From Siphonodentalium dalli (taxonomy: Eukaryota > Mollusca > Scaphopoda > Gadilida > Siphonodentaliidae), in assembly GCA_032622095.1 (NCBI GenBank), contig CP136067.1, positions 97,392,707 through 97,456,706 of the forward strand: DNA of 64,000 nucleotides, written 5' to 3'. Shown piece by piece: positions 1 through 9,096 of this stretch; the stretch's first letter is position 1; every line of letters begins with the position of its first letter. A program made the position numbers and the translations under genes. A model generated the notes under the pieces. The model was not told the DNA's origin. It searched no databases and saw only the letters and a list, made by a program, of their open reading frames with translations.

Positions 1-402
1 GCTGTAACTTGGTTATGAACCCATAACCCAATTTTTTCATTCATCAAAGTCAGGAACATGAGCATTCTCAAATATAGAACATTATTTATGGGTAGTTTCC
101 TTTCTACATTATTATTAAATTTCGCAAAACTAGAAGTCTCCTATCAAAATCCTTAGATATGATAGCACGGATATATGAACAACACTTTTTACAGAAGTTC
201 TTTATACCTGGAAACAGTGAAATTTTAAATGTTTTTATGCTACAACAGTAAAGTAAATATCGTTATAATATCCAACGGGTTGGTGGTTCTTAAACGACGT
301 GTCACAATTATCGCTTGTACCAAATTTTACAATGGAATTCCTGATATATTTTGGGAAAATAAATTTTGAAATACCAGGAAATTTTGGAAAAACATGCATC
401 TG
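1..402. other. No recognisable feature
   Basis: AT-rich sequence. Short open frames here have no recognisable domain. I see no repeat or RNA gene. Confidence 0.5.
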
Positions 403-898
403 GCCCTTAAACCTTTCATGACGGGAGCTTCCGGAATTTCTTCGAAACCCCTGTGCCCATACATTCTCTTAAATACGCGAGTCGACCATAGGTCGCTTCG
501 CATATATTGGCCTAACAAATTTTATATTATTTTTTATAATTGTTAAAAAATGTAAGAATAAATAACAATAATTAAACAAGTTGGTAAAGAATGTAAGAAA
601 TCATGATAAAAATGAAAAAATTGTGAAAGAATGTAAGAACAAAAATGATAAAAATTGATAAAGAAAGTAAGAAAACAATTATAAAAATGTGAAAGAATGT
701 AAGAAAAAATGATAAAAATTGATAAATTTTATTAAAGAATGTAAGAAAAATTTATAAAAATTTATAAAAAAATGTTGGGTCAATGCATTCTCTTTTATAT
801 TTTAGGCGATCTATGATCGACTCGCACGTATAAGATAATGCATTGGCCTGGGGTCTTTAATGTTGCGCCAGCGCAGCTCCCTTCGTGAAAGGGTTAAC
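403..898. mobile_element. Small palindromic (foldback/MITE-like) element with a minisatellite loop
   Basis: The left end (404-430) reads, in reverse complement, almost like the right end (875-897). A second block, with a GTCGACTCGC-like core at about 476-505 on the left and GATCGACTCGC at about 810-830 on the right, is also inverted. The arms are therefore roughly 115 bp each, clearly diverged, and meet around an AT-rich tandem repeat. The right arm contains its own hairpin: AATGCATT occurs on both sides of the core at about 784-846. There is no coding capacity. This fits a non-autonomous foldback element. I could not find a convincing target duplication. Confidence 0.55.
541..772. repeat. 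AT-rich minisatellite, unit about 30-35 bp
   Basis: Units follow the pattern 'aaagaatgtaagaaaa' plus 'tgataaaaattgataa'. 'GTAAGAA' recurs about seven times. The array forms the loop of the palindrome at 403-898. Confidence 0.8.
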
Positions 899-1138
899 TG
901 ATGGAACATGATATAAATGCCGTATCCAGAGGAGAATTGCATGGCGTCATATACGTATGTACCTGCGCGGTACTACACAATTAATTTGAAATGCACAATC
1001 AATTTATCTAACATGAAATAGAAATTACGATTACCGGTATATATGTGAACTACACCAGGTGACATAATCCAGTTACCACTGACTGACTAACAGTATTGAT
1101 GTATACCATGAATAAAAGTGGACACCTGAACAATGTGA

Positions 1139-1860
1139 AACGGCTTGGCCAATTGATTTGAAAGTTTGTGTCTGCATGATACGCAGTCGATGCAACAATA
1201 GGGAATTTAGTCTGACCTTGACCTTTGGAAACAACGTTCTTTATCTGTTTTATTGTTGTTAGCGTATCTCCTCCGAAACGGCTTGAGATATCGGGTTCGG
1301 ACTTTTTTCATTATTTGCGCATGTATGTGTGTTCTAAAATACTGGAACATGACAGGGGTCGCACTTCCGGTTTAAAGTTTGATTTCTTGTATCGTCAAAA
1401 CGGCTCGGCCAATTGATTTGAGGTTTTGTACCTGCATAGCCATTGAGCATACGCAGTCGATGGAGTAATAGGGAATTTCGTCTGACCTTGACCTTAGGAA
1501 ACATCGCCCTTCATCTATTTTATTATTGTTAACGTATCTCCTCCAAAACAGCTTGAGATATCGGGTTCAGACTTTTTTCATTATTTGCGCATGTATATGT
1601 GTTATAAAATACTGTAAAACGATAGGGTTCGCAAATCCGGTTTAAAAGTGCGCTACTGGTCGAAGAATATAATAACGCTCTTTATACGAAATCCAGAACG
1701 GCTTGAGATATTGAGTTGGGACTTTTTGCATTGTGTGCATCAGATTCTGCGCTGTATAATGATGTATATAGGTTACGGATTTGACTTCCGGTTTAGGAGA
1801 AATGGCGTGTTGGTATGCATCTCAAAATGTTTTGATGCTGATTTTGATGGAATTTGGTGA
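1139..1860. repeat. Tandem repeat, unit about 260 bp, 2.5 copies
   Basis: Unit 1 starts at 1139 (CGGCTTGGCCAATTGATTTG) and unit 2 at 1399. Both contain GAGATATCGGGTTC followed by TTTTTTCATTATTTGCGCATG. A third, partial copy (about 1690-1810) keeps only the GCTTGAGATATTG half and the CTTCCGGTTTA block. Open frames inside are incidental. Confidence 0.8.
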
Positions 1861-2225
1861 ATACAAGCTGTGGTTGCCGAGTATTACTATGATCACATGT
1901 GTCCACTGACAACTTACGCTGCATTTTTTAACAGGGACTTTGCAAGTGCGAAGGGTCCTCTGGCGCTGTAGCCAGTAGTGTAGGGGCAATCTCTGGAATC
2001 TCAGAAATCACGTAAAGGTTTGTATACCGCTACACGGAGATGAATGGGAAAAAATCTGCTGCGGTTTTCTCACGGGGACTGGGTACAATGTTTGGGAATG
2101 TTTGTAAACAATAATTAAAAAATTCATCATAGTATATATATAAATTGTTAACATGTTGTGCCTAAAAAAATATAATGTACGGTAACATGCATGCACTTGT
2201 GACGGTCTTACCAATATCATAGGAG

Positions 2226-2333
2226 TTTGGAACTTAATTAATAACTGCCTTAATTAGCAATGTTTTGGCCCAGCATTATGACCAAAACATTGCTAATTAG
2301 CCTAATTATGGCAGTTATTTATCAAGTTCCAAG
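2226..2333. repeat. Nested hairpin in left arm
   Basis: GGAACTT...ATAACTGCC TTAATTAGCAATGTTTTGG pairs with CCAAAACATTGCTAATTA...GGCAGTTAT...AAGTTCC around a loop of about 11 nt. A mirror copy lies at about 14615-14722. It looks like a MITE trapped inside the arm before the arms were duplicated. Confidence 0.8.
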
Positions 2334-2686
2334 ATCTGTGGTCTTTCAAAATCATAATGGCAATGCCTATGCGATGTGAAAATGTAATTAAATTATAAAT
2401 GAAACTAAAACAAAACTGTGTAAGTTGCATTTCGTTATAAAACGTTGCAAATACGACAACATTTATTATGTGTGTACAGCTTGGAAATGTTTAATTCATT
2501 AGGGCATTGTCTTCATTTGGATATTTATTTACTATTCTTTTGTCGGCTTTAATGCCGTTCGTGAAATAAAAGTGTTCGGCAAACGAGTCCGAAGAAAGTA
2601 GCGTCTCTGGTTACTATGCAACGGACTACAAATATCATTGCGCTGGTATTCTTCGGTCGTTTTGACTGCACTGATAAAATCTCGAC

Positions 2687-2717
2687 CTAATGTAATTATG
2701 CGACATAATTACATTAG
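2687..2717. repeat. Perfect 14-bp stem, 3-nt loop
   Basis: CTAATGTAATTATG, loop CGA, CATAATTACATTAG. The mirror copy is in the right arm near 14232-14262. Confidence 0.8.
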
Positions 2718-3757
2718 CTTTCATAAACTCAACGGGAATTTACTATAGAGAATGAAGTGGATGTAATTATTGTTTAGTAACAGATCACTGGAACAATGAG
2801 TTATGCCATTCCGATTCACAAACAGGCCGATTTTACAGAACGCAGTATCAAATTTTACCAAATATCGCCATTGGGATTTCAGTCATAGTTCAATACTGGG
2901 CGATGTAAGTTATGCATGCCATTGCCTATGAACGTTTCACCTCATTATAAGCAAACTGTTAACTTTGGCTCAAAATGGCCATCAACATTTTAAAAGATAG
3001 ATATTGCTCCCAATAATGGTGAATAATATTGGCTAATCTGCGATGTATACATGCTTCGAATCGTAACATACACATACATTATGAATATTATTAATTATCT
3101 CTCACTAAACTTGACAATACAATCGGCTAAAATTCACTGTTAGCGAGCTTGGACCATGTTTTTAAGTAAATGTAACTACGTACTACGCTTAGTATCAGGG
3201 GTGTTTGTTGTTTCGGAACTGTCTTAATGGTGGTTTTCAGATATGCAATAACAATTTATAGAAAAAAGTAAATTTTTCACATATGTAGAACACTATATTA
3301 TTTGATGTTTCTTAAAGGTCGCAAACTGTGACTTATTTTGTTAATAGGCATGCTATTTAGTATCGTGACAACTATATATACTATTATGGTGGTCCCAGTA
3401 CCTTACTGAGGATAACAAATTCATTTTAAAGGAAGCAGTATGGAATTTGGCTGAAAACGTTTTTTTGGATTATGGCAACGTTTTAAAGGGAACGATCAGA
3501 ACTTTGCAAATGAAGTGAGAGAGACCATAATATATAGATACAATGATCATTTTTCATCATATTCATCCACTTAATACAGGTTGGATGACAAGATGACTGT
3601 TATACATGTATACCAAAATTCAACAGATTTTTTGCTAAATCTACCCTGATATCATTTGCAAGGTGTGGTATATTAGTTTGTTTTGACTAATACGTTACTA
3701 TTATGAGACAAATTAAATGAAGACGGCTTTGGATAATATAATAATTACTCGCACCAT

Positions 3758-3850
3758 CAGAGAATGGGGTTTTCAGTTTTGATTTCGGTGTAAATGCACA
3801 TGTTAGTCTATTGAATATAGTAATCACTATACACGGCCTATTCTCTTTAT
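3758..3850. repeat. Segment of about 93 bp present only in the left arm
   Basis: The right arm reads straight through (around 7195-7203) where the left arm has an extra segment starting AGAGAATGGGG and ending CCTATTCTCT. The inverted ends and the short AT at both junctions suggest a small insertion in the left arm rather than a deletion on the right. The alternative cannot be excluded. Confidence 0.5.
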
Positions 3851-3860
3851 CGCCTGTATA

Positions 3861-4070
3861 TTAGTAACATCTGGGGCGTGACTGCAAATTGGTATGAACA
3901 TCAAGTTGACTCGACGTTAAAATAGTGAGCTTGTTTGTGATACCAGTTACCCGAGTCCGACATAGTGATGGGTCAGCGTGTGGATATTCGAGTATAACAT
4001 TTCCTTCCCTGTGCCAAGATATGTTGCAATTCATTGCGATGGGTGTCTGATTCACAATAGCACAATACAT
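3861..4070 (-). pseudogene. 69-codon open frame in left arm (copy of 6997-7191)
   Basis: Encodes a short peptide with NCNISWHREGNVILEYPH near the start and LTILTSSQLDV later. The same frame is open in the right arm as 64 codons. A Cys, then a Trp two residues later, then a second Cys about 20 residues on, followed by a K-LTIL strand, is faintly reminiscent of one immunoglobulin-like exon. This is too short for a claim. The two copies are alike because the arms are alike, so their openness is not independent evidence of a gene. Confidence 0.25.
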
Positions 4071-4196
4071 GAGTAATATGAAGTCAATTCCTTTTCCAGA
4101 ACATCACATTCCATACTAATATAGCGAAGGAAAGAAATTCCCTTCCAATAATCATTGCAATCATTAGAATACATTTATGTTCCTGGCGTGGCGTAT

Positions 4197-4671
4197 TATT
4201 TGTATATATTTTGGTTCATTTTAGCCTAATTTTCTGTCATTTCTAATCGCAGTTGCTTCACTTGATTTTGATAATCAGTTTCTTCTCTGTTTGGAAGGCA
4301 TGGATTATATATATCGGGGGCTGCATGAACTCCTAACAAATTAATATACTAGAGACACTTACTAACAACAATAATGTTTTGTCAGATTGTAAGATGTTTT
4401 ATTGCTGTCAGCATATGAAACTATACTCATCTTTATGTATCATAGTTATAATTGATTAATACGATAAAAACACATTTTACTGTGCCAGGAACTTTCATTG
4501 TGTATCATACCACACTACCCCAGTTAATGTGGCATAATTATTACTGGCATTGAACTATAGTCTGTTTTCATCTTACGCATAAACGTCATTTGCGTTATGT
4601 GTTAGAATTGGAATCTGCTCTACTGATATTTTGTTTTTTTAGAGACGAAAAGCCATTAAATATCGATAACT
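4197..4671 (+). repeat. Direct repeat, copy 1
   Basis: About 475 bp from TTATTTGTATATATTTTGG to GCCATTAAATATCGATAAC, nearly identical to 6177-6652. The 3' end runs into the first codons of the gag-like frame. The pair looks like a duplicated 5' end of a LINE rather than LTRs, because there are no TG...CA ends and no flanking target duplication. Confidence 0.85.
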
Positions 4672-5905
4672 GGTCTAGTTGTCGAGTTGTTGATTTTCAT
4701 AAGTTAACTCAAAAAATAAAACGTATTGCTCGTAAGAATGGTGACACACCAAGTTGCAACGATGCTGTGGTATTCCCTCAGTACTTGGTTCTTGGCTTCG
4801 ACCCAAATGTGAAACGACCTTCTATCTTTCTCATTGATAAAACGCTACAAAGCATCTGTTTAACCAATTAGGACTGGGCCAATAAGTGGCTTTCTCTTGA
4901 TTGAATGCTGAATAAAGTTCAATATGATGCTCTGTTGCAATTAACAACTATTGCACACACACCAGTGTTGGTTACTCATGAGAAGACATTGAATAGTAGC
5001 AGAGCTGTGTTGAGGGCCCGCGATATAGCTGATTCATCTGAATCAGAATTAATGGCGTAGTTGGCACCAAAATGGAGGGACAGAAGTCCGGTAATTTACA
5101 AAAACTGTCGATTATATTCGAGTTACTCTGAATAGTTGTCTTCTGACAGTCAATCGGTGCCAACATCCACCGACATTGAAGGTTGGGTATATGAAGGTAG
5201 ATATAAGTACCTATGTTCCAAATCCATTACGATGTTTTAAATGCCAGGGCTATAGCCATGGCCAGGAACATTGTAGAAATAAAGAAACCATTTGTGCACG
5301 ATGTTCTGTTTCTGGTCATGAGTATAAGGATTGTACAAATCCTAAAAAAAATTCGAATTGTCAAGATTCACATGCTGCAATGGATCGTTCATGTACCATA
5401 TGGGACTATGAATTCAAGATACACAGATGTAAGTCTGAGAAACGATTATCGTACACGAATGCTAATAAATTAGTTGGTGCCAGGCCATCAATTTCTCAAG
5501 TAACATAATCGGTTGCCGTTTCTAAGAAAAAAGTATGTTGATGCCAACACTCAACCAGAGAGTCAATCAAAACTCGCCAGTACATCATTAGCAACACAAG
5601 TTAAAGAGAACGATATTGTTCCTGTTCCAGAACCTGTCTCACCGGCAATGGATACAGCTACTGCAGTTTTTACGTTTGCTCCGAAACCAACTAAGGAAGT
5701 TGATGCCATTGTTCCACAACAAAAATCTCCAAGGTCTGTCAAGTCTTTTGACTCTCAGCAGAGGTTAAGCATTGAGTTTTTAAAGTTTGATAATATGCTT
5801 CGAGATAAAGGGCATATTTTGTATGAACGGGGTAAAGGTGTGGAGGGATGCTGGCTTTTGGGCGAGGCATCACCTACTGAGTCAACCACCCGATTGTCAA
5901 CTTGA
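4640..5905 (+). pseudogene. Decayed LINE ORF1 (gag-like, zinc-knuckle protein)
   Basis: Pieces of one protein are spread over three frames. An N-terminal part (to 4871) contains LGFDPNVKRPSIFLIDKTLQ. A middle part with stops (about 4900-5160) contains VTHEKTLNSSRAV. Then comes a 110-codon frame (5176-5508) with YVPNPLRCFKC and two clear CX2CX4HX4C knuckles (in that frame C20, C23, H28, C33 and C40, C43, H48, C53). A third knuckle has lost a Cys. A C-terminal Ser/Pro/Thr-rich frame follows (5513-5905). This is the ORF1 layout of Jockey/CR1-type non-LTR retrotransposons, where the protein binds the element's RNA. No reverse transcriptase follows. Several stops and frameshifts make it dead. Confidence 0.8.
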
Positions 5906-6176
5906 TGAATTGATAAAAACCCACGGCAGATTCAACATATATTATAAATATCTTACCAATTATCCAGAAAACGACGTCAGCTATTCTAAATAGTTCGATA
6001 TGCAGATGTCTTAATAAATTATTTATATTTGATGAAATGTTTATGTAGGTTTTATTTTTTCTGTTTTCAAAGCAGTATTGCTATCTGTTTTGATATTCTG
6101 TTTTATATGTGTTTGCACAATGGTCAGTTTCTTAATTGTTCTGGCCCCAATCGAGCACTCACGCTTTGGGTGTTTT

Positions 6177-6652
6177 TATTTGTATATATTTTGGTTCATT
6201 TTAGCCTAATTTTCTGTCATTTCTAATCGCAGTTGCTTCACTTGATTTTGATAATCAGTTTCTTTTCTGTTTGGAAGGCATGGATTATATATATCGGGGG
6301 CTGCATGAACTCCTAACAAATTAATATACTAGAGACACTTACTAACAACAATAATGTTTTGTCAGATTGTAAGATGTTTTATTGCTGTCAGCATATGAAA
6401 CTATACTCATCTGTATGTATCATAGTTATAATTGATTAATACGATAAAAACACATTTTACTGTGCCAGGAACTTTCATTGTGTATCATCCCACACTACCC
6501 CAGTTAATGTGGCATAATTATTACTGGCATTGAGCTATAGTCGGTTTTCATCTTATGCATAAACGTCATTTGCGTTATGTATTAGAATTGGAATCTGCTC
6601 TACTGATATTTTGTTTTTTTTAGAGACGAAAAGCCATTAAATATCGATAACA
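6177..6652 (+). repeat. Direct repeat, copy 2
   Basis: Second copy of 4197-4671 with only a few substitutions and one extra T in a T-run. It ends at the same point in the gag-like frame (ATATCGATAAC), after which the sequence is unrelated. The interval 5906-6176 between the gag remnant and this copy shows nothing recognisable. Confidence 0.85.
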
Positions 6653-6996
6653 CCAGTTATTGGAAGTCTGAATACAACACAGAGAAGATGCGTGTCCATG
6701 CATGCATATCGCAATCACGAATACAAATGGCTGACATGTATACCACTTAAATCGCTCGATTAACGGTATCAAATGTGCAAGTAATAGAACCTCACCTATT
6801 AATGGACTTAGTGACAGCAACAATAAATATTCGCCACAAAATTTCGGGCTACCAATACGACCACGCCAGGAACATAAATGTATTCTAATGATTGCAATGA
6901 TTATTGGAAGGGAATTTCTTTCCTTCGCTATATTAGTATGGAATGTGATGTTCTGGAAAAGGAATTGACTTCATATTACTCATTTATTGTGCTATT

Positions 6997-7191
6997 GTGA
7001 ATCAGACACCCACCACAATGAATTGCAACATATCTTGGCACAGGGAAGGAAATGTTATACTCGAATATCCACACGCTGACCCATCACTATGTCGGACTCG
7101 GGTAACTGGTATCACAAACAAGCTCACTATTTTAACGTCGAGTCAACTTGATGTTCATACCAATTTGCAGTCACGCCCCAGATGTTACTAA
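6997..7191 (+). pseudogene. 64-codon open frame in right arm (copy of 3861-4070)
   Basis: Mirror copy of the left-arm frame with a few changes near the N-terminus (NQTPTTMNC against NQTPIAMNC). It ends at the TAA after the CY dipeptide, as on the left. No start context, splice sites or family hit support a functional gene. Confidence 0.25.
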
Positions 7192-7280
7192 TAGACAGGC
7201 GATGGTGCGAGTAATTATTATATTATCCAAAGCCGTCTTCATTTAATTTGTCTCATAATAGTAACGTATTAGTCAAAACC

Positions 7281-7294
7281 AACTAATATACCAC
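7281..7294. repeat. 5' target-site duplication of the LINE
   Basis: AACTAATATACCAC, repeated exactly at 13253-13266 after the poly(A) tail. The same sequence occurs once in the uninterrupted left arm (reverse complement, about 3665-3678). Confidence 0.9.
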
Positions 7295-7306
7295 GGCTTC
7301 CGGTAA

Positions 7307-7314
7307 TGACGTCA
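7307..7314. promoter_or_regulatory. CRE/ATF-type palindrome TGACGTCA at the LINE 5' end
   Basis: A perfect consensus cAMP-response element 12 bp inside the first base of the element, in a GC-richer 5'UTR. L1-type elements carry internal promoters near their 5' end, so this is a plausible promoter site. Function is inferred only. Confidence 0.4.
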
Positions 7315-7517
7315 TCGTGAACACGCGGTGACCGGCGAGCTCCGTAAAAAAATGTCAATTAAAACAGCTTTAGCCCGTGTCATTAAGTAATTACAGAACA
7401 AACTGGAGGAGCAACGTCCTATAAATTGAAAGGCGATAAAAAAACAGCGCATAATTTGTAACAAAAGTAAGGAAAAAGCAGTCGTGTCGTATTGGCTCGA
7501 AAATAGGTGAAATAAAA

Positions 7518-8366
7518 ATGATAAAAACAACAACAAAAACGATGGAAACCAGATCCAAAAAAGATGATAAACCGGAACCGACTTATGAATGTAAGAACTT
7601 CGAGGATATTTCAAAATGTTTCAAAATGTTACATGATTCCTTAGGAGGTAAAATTGACAGTGTGGAACAAAAAGTGGAAGATCTTGCACTGAAAGTTGAG
7701 GCGGTGGAACAATCGGCGAAAGAGGTCAAAATAAAAGTAACAGAAATAGAAGTGAAAACTGTACCTCAACTTGAAAACAGAATAACAGATCTGGAAGAAA
7801 GATTGGCCGAATTAGATGTAATGTTCACTGAAAAAGAAAAAGATACCGAGGAAAGACTTGAAGAAGTAGGATTCAGAACAGGAATATTGGAAGAAAAAAC
7901 TCATTCGTTGGAAGATGCACAGACCAAGATCGATCTCTGGGGCAGAAAGTGGAACCTTATAGTTAAAGGAATAAAAGGCAGCGATAAGGAGAATTCTGGA
8001 CTGACTCTTCAAAAAACATTAAAATCATTTGAAAATAATCTCGGCATAGAAGAAGCAAGAATAGCAAAAATGGGTCTGGCAGCATGTCACCGACTACCAA
8101 CTGGAAGAGAAGGAACACCAGATATTATTATTAGACTGTTAAATCTGGAAGACAGAGATTACATACTCGAGGAAGCTAAGAAACTAAAACCGGGATCAGG
8201 ATATGGAATAGCAGTGGACTTGCCTTCAATCCTTTCAAAGTTAAGAGGCAGATTACTTAAAGAAAGAGCGGAAATGTCACCTGAGCTAAAAAAGCGAACA
8301 AAACTCGTGTACCTCAAAAGGGAACCTTTCTTGAAGCTTCAGACAAAGCAAATCTTTAAGAGATAA
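7518..8366 (+). CDS. LINE ORF1 protein (RNA-binding, coiled coil)
   Basis: 282 residues. L1-type ORF1 proteins trimerise through a coiled coil, coat the element's RNA and form the transposition particle with ORF2. Residues about 45-145 are Glu/Lys-rich heptads (VEQKVEDLALKVEAVEQ, LENRITDLEERLAELD), a clear coiled coil. DLWGRKWNLIVKGIKG marks the start of an RRM-like domain. PDIIIRLLNLEDRDYIL and the basic C-terminus fit the ORF1 C-terminal domain. The length is normal for L1/Tx1 elements. The first ATG at 7518 is used; a second Met lies nine codons in (7542). No stop or frameshift is seen. There is no zinc knuckle, unlike the gag-like remnant at 4640-5905, so the two belong to different LINE clades. 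Confidence 0.88.
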   Translation: MIKTTTKTMETRSKKDDKPEPTYECKNFEDISKCFKMLHDSLGGKIDSVEQKVEDLALKVEAVEQSAKEVKIKVTEIEVKTVPQLENRITDLEERLAELDVMFTEKEKDTEERLEEVGFRTGILEEKTHSLEDAQTKIDLWGRKWNLIVKGIKGSDKENSGLTLQKTLKSFENNLGIEEARIAKMGLAACHRLPTGREGTPDIIIRLLNLEDRDYILEEAKKLKPGSGYGIAVDLPSILSKLRGRLLKERAEMSPELKKRTKLVYLKREPFLKLQTKQIFKR

Positions 8367-9096
8367 ACAGTCGGGGAGAGTGATCATTCTGTTGTACAAT
8401 TCAGATGAACTAGTAGTATAAACTGTGATGAAAACAATTAACCCAAATTTTTGTTTGTTTTTTCAGGTTATTGTTGTTAAATTATTACTTATAATTCAGG
8501 TAACTTATTGTCCTCCTAGATAATTGCATAGAACATACTATAGATACATATATTCCAAAATGGAGTTAGGGATAATTTAATTTCACCGGGTGTAAATTGA
8601 AAAAAATATATATAGACATATATTTTTCATAACAGCTCCAAGATGGAGTTTGGGGATAATTTAATTTCACCTTTTGTAAATTGAAAAAAATATCTCGAGT
8701 CTGGACGGGTCAAATTGGGTAATGTGTCTCTTGGACTCATAAGGTGCATAGGCTTGGTGGGTCTAAGAGACACATTCCCTGGTTTTACCTGTCCGGACTC
8801 GAAAACAAGTGTTTGGAATATAAGTCCCAATTTAGTACTTAAGAAAATAATATTTAAAATCTTATATATCTATTTTATATATGCTACCTTAACTGATTTA
8901 AATATGTAACAGGGAAAAATGAAGATATATAGAGGAGCTCGCAAGTCTAGATGCAAAATAGATATTAAGTGCGGGAAGCACACAATGTTATTAATTTATG
9001 TTCATTTTCAAGGGGTGGGTGGGAGGGGGGTAAAAAAAAACAAAAAAACAAGCTGTCTTTTTAATCACATGGTACATTTGAATAACAACACATTTA
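8367..9096 (+). other. ORF1-ORF2 spacer of the LINE, with duplication and hairpin
   Basis: About 730 bp without a credible frame. It holds a diverged duplication (about 8556-8615 and 8636-8692, sharing GGATAATTTAATTTCACC and GTAAATTGAAAAAAATAT) followed by a long hairpin (8695-8802). A G-rich stretch (GGGTGGGTGGGAGGGG, about 9014-9030) and an A-run come just before ORF2. L1 spacers are usually much shorter. Confidence 0.7.
8695..8802. repeat. Long hairpin in the LINE spacer
   Basis: TCGAGTCTGGACGGGT...AATGTGTCTCT pairs with AGAGACACATT...ACCTGTCCGGACTCGA around a central loop of about 30 nt. Total span is 108 bp with several mismatches. Confidence 0.75.

Noticed and set aside
4197..6652. LTR retrotransposon (direct repeats around a gag-like gene)
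   Set aside because: The repeats lack TG...CA ends, no flanking target duplication or primer-binding site is seen, and the gag-like protein is of the LINE ORF1 type. The 3' end of each repeat lies inside its coding region.
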